A stretch of 64,000 nt of DNA from NCBI GenBank assembly GCA_954871525.1, contig OX940865.1, forward strand, positions 18,552,606-18,616,605, read 5' to 3'. Shown here one piece after another: positions 56,088 through 64,000 of this stretch (position 1 is its first letter; each line of letters begins with the position of its first letter). Made by a program: the position numbers and the translations under genes. This DNA is from Parietaria judaica (taxonomy: Eukaryota; Streptophyta; Magnoliopsida; Rosales; Urticaceae). Under the pieces are notes generated by a model. That model was not told the DNA's origin. It made no database searches and saw nothing but the letters and a program-made list of their open reading frames with translations.

Positions 56088-56869
56088 GTTAATTGCGACA
56101 AAAAAGCACAACATTTGCTATAGAGGGGTTTTAGGTCCCCAATCTTTTAAAGTGTTGGAAAAATACACTACGTTTGTTGAATGTAAAATCCGTTGTTCTT
56201 TCCGTTAGGGATGTTAACTTATGCTGATGTGGCATCGTTAAACTGCCAAATGGATTGCCGATTTGTAATATTAATTACATAACCTAATTAATAAGTATAA
56301 ATTAATAAATTTTAAGTATTATTCAAAAAATAAATTAAAACTTTAAATTGATGAGCAATACTTATTCAACGCGTAATTCTTATTTTTGAACTCGTGCTTC
56401 AATATTATTCACATCTTTACTATGTCGTTTTTTAAATTACAGTTGTTTTTAATAATCGGTCGTTTTTTCAAAATTTTAGTCGCGTTTCTAATAAATTGTC
56501 GTTATCTAATCTTTGCAAATTTTATCGTGTTTAATAATCCGTCGTTTTTCAAAAAAATTATCCATGTTTGACGAAGAGTCTGTTAGATTTTTACGGGGGG
56601 TAAAAATTATTTAAATAATTTAAAGTATTAAATAATTAAAATATGATTTAATTTATTCTTATTAATTAAATTATACAATTAATATTACAAGTTGGCAGTC
56701 CATTTGGTAGTTCCACGATGCCACATCAGCGTAATTTAATATCCCTAACGGAAGGACCAACAGATTTTACATTTAACAAATGTTGTGTATTTTTGCCCAC
56801 ATTTTGAAAAGTTTGGGACCTAAAACCCCTCTTGACTAAAAGTTGTGCATTATTGCCGCAATTAACCCT
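56088..56869. mobile_element. Non-autonomous DNA element with ~165-bp terminal inverted repeats
   Basis: The left arm (56088 to about 56260) and the right arm (about 56695-56869) match in reverse over most of their length. Blocks are GTTAATTGCG, GCACAAC-TTT, AGAGGGGTTTTAGGTCCC, AAATACAC-ACATTTGTT, AATGTAAAATC, TTCCGTTAGGGAT, GCTGATGTGGCATCGT and CCAAATGGA-TGCC. A direct repeat AAAATAAA flanks it (56080-56087, 56870-56877). Very long TIRs suggest a Mutator-like or foldback element. There is no transposase. Confidence 0.85.
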
Positions 56870-56907
56870 AAAATAAAACACATGGGTTCAAGTGAAAGAG
56901 AAAAAAT

Positions 56908-57052
56908 CAAGATTGGCCTAGAAGTAACTCCGCTACTCCTCTATTCTAAAGGTCATGGGTATGAATCCTCATGAGACTCAAAATGAGTGCCTCATTTACA
57001 TATTGTAAACTCTAACACTGGCCGACAATGCAACCCCATTCGAAAAAAAAAG
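56908..57052 (+). mobile_element. tRNA-derived SINE, copy 4
   Basis: Contains 'ctcctctattctaaaggtcatggg', a decayed B box (GGTATGAATCC), 'ctcatgagactcaaaatgagtgcctcatttacatattgtaaac' and an A-rich tail. The 11-bp flanking repeat AGAGAAAAAAT is at 56897-56907 and 57053-57063. Confidence 0.85.
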
Positions 57053-57063
57053 AGAGAAAAAAT

Positions 57064-58126
57064 GACAAAAAAAGTACCAACTGTAAATAAATTTAAGGAA
57101 ATAGTTTTTCTTTCGATCGTTGAATTTGAATAAAAAAAATATGCCAATTAGTACATAAATGTAAAGTTAAATCTGCATAAAAATATATATTTTAAGTATG
57201 ATTTAATAGTATTATGTTAAAACTTGACCATCGTCTTGAAAAATAGACAAAATAATTTTTTAGTTTCAAGGTAGAACTATATAATTTCAGTTGGTAAAAT
57301 TAGTATTTTTGTCGCAATTATCTCTCTGTATATAATTTTAGACATGTTAATGAAATAAGACCTCAAAGTCTCTTTTTTGCATTTTATCCAATTGCGTTGT
57401 GTAAATCATTCTCTCCAAGGTTGATTATTATTAAGGTACGATTTTGTCGATGTTAATTTACATTGATACGAAGAAATATATCCCTTTCGTTTATAAAATT
57501 GAGCTTTGATTAAAGAAGCCCAACACCAAAATAAAGGCCCGTCAGCATAGTCAAAAGAAGTCAACCATTGAAAATCGATTCCACAATTCTTGAAAAACAA
57601 ATGGAATTCCCACAAAATACCGAATCGTTTTATCTTTCGAGCTCTTGGTCACCTACACTACATCATTTAATATAAAAAAGATAAAACACAAACGTGAACA
57701 TAATAAACCCAAAAATACGTATAAGCTAATCAAATATTGTTAAAACTCGTGTTAAAAGTTAAGTGAAATGTCTGTGTATATGAAAACACAGTTATTTTTT
57801 CCAAAAATAACAATTGGTTGTACTTATGCACGATCTTTTTCAACACGAACAAATATCGAAACTAGAGTTGAAAATTCTGAACGAAGAATCCTACATTGAC
57901 TAGTTGCATAAACTATGACATCTAATACTACCCAAGATGTGTATACTTCTTGACGAAGATAAGAAACTCGAAATTGGAGATTCAAACCAAGCAAAGCGAG
58001 TGCGAAAAACAAAATTGAGGAATATCCGAAGAGAATTTTAAATTAAAGTGAAAATCCTGGTGATATAGTGCGACCTATATATATTGCAACAAAAGCATAC
58101 GAGTCAAGCTAAGTTCATAAGGCGGG
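57064..58126. other. Spacer, no gene seen
   Basis: AT-rich. Short frames without domains. It may include the left part of the hAT element that follows. Confidence 0.4.
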
Positions 58127-59785
58127 ATGAAGAAACACATTGCGACTTGCAAGAAGAACCAAAACATGCACGTTGATAAGAAGCTGAAAACTTTGGAGTT
58201 GTGTCGGTTAACTGGTAGTGGGACCAACGAGGTTAAGGTTAAAGCATGTACAACGATGGGCTATCAATGACATTTGTTAGAATTCATCGTGATGGACGAG
58301 CATGCGTTTCGTGTAGTTGAAGGAAAATGATTCCAGAGGTTGATGCTCTACGTGAACCCGACATGGGAGCTTGTTTCTCGGATTACAGGTGCGCAAGATG
58401 TTTTTAAGAAGTTCCACGAAGAGAAGTTACAATTGAAAAAGAAGTTGATTGGTCATCGAGCAAGTTTCACATTAGACACTTGGACATCAAATCACAATAT
58501 CAATTATATGGTTTTTACAACACATTGGATTGATGAAGCTTGAAGATGCAAAATAGAATAATTTAGTTTTTCCCAGTTGGTGATTATAAAGGGGTAATAA
58601 TACTCTTGGGCAAAAGTTGATGAACTGCTTGTCAGATTGGAGAATTATAAAAAAGCACTGTCAATAACTTTAGATAAGGGTATATTCAATGAAGTTGTTG
58701 CGGATAAAGCAAAGAACAAGTTGATGCTAAAAGAGGAAAAAAGGTTTGCAATTGAACGGTGAGTTGTTTCACATAAGATGCATATGTCACATCGTGAATC
58801 TCATTGTTGGAGATGGTTTAGAGAAATTAGGACCTTATATAGACTCCATTAGAAAAGAAATGAAATATGTGAGATCACTTGCATCACGGAAGAAGAGGTT
58901 TAAGGAGTGATTTGTCCTCCAGGAAATCAAATCGAAGGCACTTTTATCCTTGGATATTTCATGTTACAAACATCAATGAAGTATCGAAGAGCTTTCGATC
59001 GGATGAATAAAGATCTCAACTACATGAAATACTTTGAAGATGTGGATCGTCTTGACGATGTGGCTTGGAATCACGCTCAAATATTCATCGTGTTCATGAA
59101 GACTTTCTATGACCTGACCACTCGGCTTAGTGGTACGTCTTACGCAACAAAAAATTTATGCTTTAGAGATATTTATGCCGTAAAGAAAGAATTAGATGTC
59201 CTTCTAACTAAACCAAAATATATTTTGTTAGATAACATGGGAGAGCAATGAATTATAAATTTAGAAAGTATTGGGCGATTCTGAGAAAGTAAATATGATT
59301 GTTTTTCTCGCCACAGTGCTTGATCCGAGATACAAATTGGTTAACATCAAACATTGTCTCAAAGGTGTTTTTCGTAAGAAAGCGAAAGACAAGATTGTTC
59401 CAATCATTGAAAAGAAGTTTTTCGAGCTTTTTAAAGAATACGATGACGGTACACCCGCTCAAGAACCTTGTAGTTTAGATATAGAAGTCAATGATGCAGT
59501 GCACATGACAAGAAAGGAAATTGCACGAAATTGATAGATATTTGAAGGATGAACAAAAAAGGGTTTTTTTTTTTCTTAAAAAAAATCTTCGACATGCTTG
59601 TCTGCTGGAATGATAATTATTCGAACTATAATGTTCTTGCTAAGATCGCAAAAGATGTGTTAGCTAACCAGTTTCTACGGTGGCGTCTGAGTCGGCGTTT
59701 TCTGGTGGAGGTCGCATTATCGATCCTTTTAGGAGTTCTTTATTGCTTGATACGGTTGAAGGCTTAATATTATTGAAAAATTGAT
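58127..59785 (+). pseudogene. hAT transposase (zinc-finger BED, RICESLEEPER-like), decayed
   Basis: Pieces of one protein appear in order in different frames. The BED-finger tail is MKKHIATCKKNQ (58127). It is followed by FIVMDEHAFRVVEGK with a stop, then LYVNPTWELVSRITGAQDVF, KLIGHRASFTLDTWTS and NINYMVFTTHWIDEA (to 58543). YFEDVDRLDDVAWNHAQIF, RLSGTSYATKNLCF follows (58907-59251), then FLATVLDPRYKLVNIKHC (from about 59300). The C-terminal dimerisation end has SESAFSGGGRIIDPFRSSLL (about 59685-59745). Several stops and frameshifts separate the pieces. The order matches plant hAT transposases and their domesticated RICESLEEPER/DAYSLEEPER relatives. This copy is dead. Confidence 0.88.
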
Positions 59786-61887
59786 TACACGAGAGCAATG
59801 AATATTCCGTATTAAGCATGTTCATGGACGAAGTGAAGACTTACTAAATTGTGTTGAAGTAGAAGAGCAAGGTATTTTACTTGATCATGTGACTCATTTA
59901 TTTGGTATATACAGATTTTAATTTCAAACACGTTTATTGAATTAAAGTAGAAGTTAGAATTTTAATATTTTGATTTTTGTATATGTTTATTAAGCCTACT
60001 ATTTATTATGTTTATTTGAATATGTTTCATATTAGGCCTACTGTTTATCATGTTTAATGAATATGTTTATTGCAAATTAGATTTGAATTTTATTAGCAAA
60101 TTTTTATAGGTTCGAACTCTCCCTCCACTCCCACCACGCTCTTATCGGTGGTATTAGTTACATGAACAAGAAAAAGAAGGATAAGGCGAAAATAAAGTAA
60201 AAGAAATGATTTGGTTTTATTATTTTAGATGTTTTTATTTATTATAAATGGTATTTTATATTTCAGACATAGTATTTTGTATTATGTTTTGGATTTTGTC
60301 CCGGATTTGGTTTCAGGTCTTCTCTCGGTTTTACTCCCGATTTTAGTCGCGAATTTTTCAAGAATTTTTTCATGATTCTTTTCTCACTTTTTCCCGGTTC
60401 CGACTATTAAAAAAACGGGAAATTTCAACTGGAACTGGGAACCGGTTCTTACATGAGAAAGTGAGAGATTGGAGAAGAGGAAGAGCTGGACTATGGCAAA
60501 GAGGGTTGTAATTATAAGAATTTCTTGAACAACACTTCACGTTTAAAAATTAGGCTTAATAAATCTACATATAAATAAAAAGAGGCGGCATTGTAAATTA
60601 TATATTTGAGATTTATTTTTATTTTTATTTTTGTAAAGCAAAAAATTGAAGTACACTTTCGTAGGAAAAAATCTTGGTATAAGAACCTCAAATAATGAAA
60701 ATTAGAAACAAAATATAATCTTTAGGTTTTCTTAAGGATTGTGCTTATAATAAAGTAAGCATTGTTTGGCATAGACTTTTAAATGAGATTTTGGACATAA
60801 CTTTTAAATAATTAATTTATTGTGAATTAATGAGACTCCAGACTGCGATCGAAATATCGGGACTCCATCTATCGCTTAAAAAAATTAAAAAAATAAAAGT
60901 AATTTATTAGAAATATCTAATCATTATTTCATTTATTTCCATGTTGCTCTTAAATATCTTACATAAATAATAATAATTACAATGAATCTTTTAAAAAAAT
61001 ATTGTCGTTGAGCTTGCCCTTTTCGACGATTTTTATTAGACCTCTTTTGATTTTTTGCACACACAAAATATTACACTAACACGTGATCAAAACACAAAAT
61101 AGTTGTAAAAACGAGATGTTTTTTGTAATAACAAACATAAACGACAGGAAAAGGAACAGAGAAATTTTGAAAAGACAACAAAAGTCTCAATGAATTATCG
61201 TGATCTCCGAAAATTTCTCGCATGAACAACAGAAATCAATATTCAATCTTGCTTTTCAAGCAACAGCTTAAGCTTTCATGTTGTCGTTTACGTGGCTTGC
61301 TACTAAGAATCTCTTTAATAGATTATGAAAGAAAGGAATACACTTAAGGGTAAACCGGGGTGGGAACCGATTTTGACAATTATTTCCGGTCCCAACTATT
61401 CGGTTATTGATTTAAATTACTGAGATCGAAAAAAAAAAGTTTTATTTTATTTTTATTAAATTAAGATCAGGACCGACAAATGTTGTTAAAACTGAGAAAT
61501 CCCGATTTAAACAAAAAAATATCATTATTAAGTTGGGAAATATGGGTCATAAAATGGGATTTATCAATTTTAGATATATATATAAAAAAAACAAATAAGT
61601 ATAACAATATAAATTAAATATAAAGAAAAAAAATGGGACCGGGAATTCCACGGTCTCGATTTATAAAAAACTGGGCCCGGAAATATCGGTTACCGGTTAT
61701 GCTAAAAAAAAGCTGGAGAAATCATAGTACTTGTCGATCTATTAATTTCAAACAGCTCATCGATCTGTAATTCTCTTTTCTTTTGCTCAACTCATTCCCA
61801 CAATTTATTTCCAATCTATACACAAAAATGATATAAAGTTCAACGACTCGAACACAAATTCCTCCCTATCAACACGTGCCAATATTC
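59786..61887. other. Spacer with hAT-like subterminal sequence, no gene seen
   Basis: 60281-60450 and 61350-61715 are rich in GGGAACCGG, TTCCCGG and GGACCGG words, typical of the ends of plant hAT elements. No paired ends with a target duplication were found. Confidence 0.5.
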
Positions 61888-62391
61888 TCACCGGGCCACG
61901 GCGGAAGCGAGCGGGACGACCTCCGCGAGCGGGGTGGCAAGCGGCGTGGGCGCCGGGGACGTCCGGCAGAGCGGACACGTGGGGCGCAGGCGCAGCCACG
62001 GGTCGACGCAACGCGTGTGGAAGAGGTGCCCGCACTCGGGCAGCTGCCTCAGCGCGTCCCGGGGCTTGTAGTCCGCCAGGCAGATCGAGCAGCACGAGGG
62101 CGCCGCCTTCTCGGCGTCCGAGTACCGCAGCCGCGGGTAGCTCTTGATGGTGTCCTCGTCGAGCCCGACCTCCACCACCGCGAATTCCCGCTCCCCCGGG
62201 AGCTGGGGCTCGGGGCCAAGCCAGCGGGCGGGCCGGGCCGGGGCGTGGTGGGTGGAGCGCGTGCAGAAGTAGGAGGCGAGGGTGATGCTGGTGATGAGGA
62301 GGAGAATGCCGACGGAGACGCCGATGCCGTAACCGAACCCGCCGATGTCTTTGGAGCCGAAGAAACCGCCGGTGTCGCTGGTGGCGTTCAT
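61888..62391 (-). CDS. RING-H2 finger E3 ubiquitin ligase, ATL family
   Basis: 167 aa, intronless as is usual for ATLs. One membrane segment near the N terminus (about 20-43, GYGIGVSVGILLLITSITLA), preceded by a Gly-rich lead. The GLD motif is VGLDEDTIKSYPRL (about 75-88). The RING-H2 finger is C101-x2-C104-x15-C120-x-H122-x2-H125-x2-C128-x10-C139-x2-C142, with the conserved Trp (DPWLRL) and Pro before C139 (PTCPLC). It passes ubiquitin from an E2 to a target, anchored in a membrane. It looks closest to the ATL67-69 subgroup by the Gly-rich membrane segment, but this is from memory only. The gene is far richer in GC than its surroundings. The ATG at 62391 is the only sensible start; a GA repeat (62471-62484) lies in the leader. 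Confidence 0.93.
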   Translation of the reverse strand: MNATSDTGGFFGSKDIGGFGYGIGVSVGILLLITSITLASYFCTRSTHHAPARPARWLGPEPQLPGEREFAVVEVGLDEDTIKSYPRLRYSDAEKAAPSCCSICLADYKPRDALRQLPECGHLFHTRCVDPWLRLRPTCPLCRTSPAPTPLATPLAEVVPLASAVAR

Positions 62392-62859
62392 TGCTCTCTG
62401 GTTTCTACGCGTGGTTTTGAGGTCATTTCGAGGAGTGGTTTGATAGTGTTTTGGGAAGTCAACGATGTGAAGAGAGAGAGAGAGATGTGGAGTTTTGATT
62501 AAGGGAGGATTAATTAGGGAAGGTTAATTACGAGATGATCATTAGTGAAGTGAAGGCAAAGGAAAGGAAAGAAAAGAAAATTGCATGTGAGTAATAGATT
62601 ATATATATGGCTTGTTTTGTGATTACGGGCTTAATTAGCTGTCTCCTTCATTCAAGTCAACTATCATTTTATATATACATTAAAAAAAAATGCATTTCTG
62701 TTCATCTTATTATTATTCTAAATTCTAATTGCATTGGTGTGAAAACTTGACAAATTAATAGCATAATATCATTAAAATTTATTATGTAATTGAAATTATA
62801 AACCTATCGATGTATTATTTAAACAAAGTTTTTACAATATGTAAAATAAATCCTTGCCT

Positions 62860-62897
<38 letters not shown>

Positions 62898-64000
62898 TAG
62901 AAATTTCTTTTTTGGAAATAGATATTTCACTGGTTTCAGCTAGGAATCAATATCGGTAAATTAATCAGTTTTAATTTGGGATTTCCAATTTCAAGCAAAG
63001 ATTTAACATAGAAAAAAAAATTACATATGTATAATGAAATATAAAAAAACTTACAAAACAAAAGCGAAAAATTGTAATTGGGAATTTCCTGTTCGGATTT
63101 TAAAATCCGTCCCGGTCTCGATTATCAAATTGAAGGTTTATATATATATATATACATACGTGTGTTTATTTTAATTTTGTTTTGTCTCTTACGAGATGAG
63201 TTTGAGCAACGTCTCTAAGTCAATAGAGCATCTTCTACACATCTCTTTCTTTATAAATATAATTTTGCATGTTATAGTCACAATAACAATAAGTAACTCA
63301 AACAACGATATAGTTCTTAATTATATATAAATACCTCTAAAATTCAGTGATTAAATATTATATAGCAATTCGCTTGAAGCCTTGAAGCAACCAAGTACAA
63401 TATAGTAAAATAGTTATTTACATGCATTGTTTTAGGGGTCTCACTTTTGGGAATTGTGAAATCAATTAATGCTTCATAAGGAAGAAAGTAATAAAGATGT
63501 GGGCAAGTGGCACAAAGGCAAAAGATGTGGGAAAGAAGTGACCCTTACCTTAATAATTTATGGTTAATTCAGCTAGGTTTTATTCTTCTAAGTTGATCTA
63601 ACCAAATCCAATTGTGTTCTTTCTTGGAGTTGGTTTGATTGATTTATATTCATTTCATACATTAGTTGGTCAATCATCGATGCCAATGATGCAATTAATG
63701 TCGTTTTCTTATGGTTACAATATTTTATTTTCTCCATGTTGTATCACTTGTTTTGGAAACTACAATGTATATCATAATATATGTCATGAAACTTGAATAC
63801 TATTTACTCATCTATTTTTTTATTATTTTTTTAAGAAGTGACGATTACTTATCAAATTCCAACGGAAGTTCAATACTTCCCCAAATTTACAAGCATAGCG
63901 AGTTCTAATTGCTCTTTGTTTGTAATATGTTCAATGAAAACAAAAACCAGACAAATGTTATATCCACACAACAAATATGGATTAACTCCCACAGTCTGTG
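62392..64000. other. Spacer to the window edge, no gene seen
   Basis: Contains the upstream region of the ATL gene, a TA run at about 62862-62895, a GGTCTCG/CCGTCCCGG hAT-like stretch near 63090-63125 and AT-rich sequence. Frames at 63614-63908 have no domain. Confidence 0.5.

Noticed and set aside
61876..62502. 208-codon plus-strand frame opposite the RING-H2 gene
   Set aside because: Gly/Arg/Ala-rich shadow; the minus frame has a membrane segment and a full RING-H2 finger.

Overview
This is nuclear DNA from a flowering plant, most likely a eudicot. Genes have many short GT-AG introns, the spacers are AT-rich with long TA, GA/CT and ATT microsatellites, and there are plant-specific families (ATL RING-H2, type I MADS, NT-C2, PB1-like) plus Tat-type LTR retrotransposons, hAT and long-TIR DNA transposons and tRNA-derived SINEs. 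The species cannot be fixed from the sequence. The first six bases are a BamHI site, so base 1 may be a clone or contig edge.

Layout. 1-1,145: the 5' part of a minus-strand PB1-like (MuDR N-terminal type) gene that runs off the left edge. 1,250-7,600: gene-poor, rich in TA repeats. 7,600-20,030: a compact gene island with a broken type I MADS-box gene, mitochondrial co-chaperone HscB (6 exons, minus), a START/SRPBCC-like lipid-binding protein (9 exons, minus), dihydroneopterin aldolase FolB (2 exons, minus) and mitochondrial ribosomal protein L22 (6 exons, plus). 20,030-43,000: a transposon nest. It holds a hAT-type element with an 8-bp target duplication, then a complete 12.5-kb Tat-lineage Ty3/gypsy element (23,490-35,968) sitting inside a SINE, then a smaller rearranged LTR element (41,232-42,905). 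45,700-55,860: three more host genes, encoding an NT-C2 protein (plus), a glutaredoxin-like protein (minus) and an ML-domain lipid-recognition protein (minus). 56,000-64,000: a long-TIR element, another SINE, a decayed hAT transposase and an intronless ATL-type RING-H2 ubiquitin ligase (minus).

The most interesting object is the Tat-lineage element. Its 697-bp LTRs look identical and it has a 5-bp target duplication (AAACC), so it is young. On the minus strand gag-protease and RT-RNaseH-integrase share one reading frame. They are split by a UAA in the CAA-UAA-CAA-UUA context, which fits the stop-CARYYA leaky-stop consensus, and by a second UAG between RNase H and integrase. On the opposite strand, between integrase and the 3' LTR, the element carries its own gene of about 1,134 codons. 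That gene has a TATA box and two phase-compatible introns and converges with pol on a block of ~64-bp tandem repeats. The whole element landed in the B box of a tRNA-derived SINE.

Exon boundaries were read by eye from GT-AG sites, reading phase and protein family resemblance. No alignment or database search was run.
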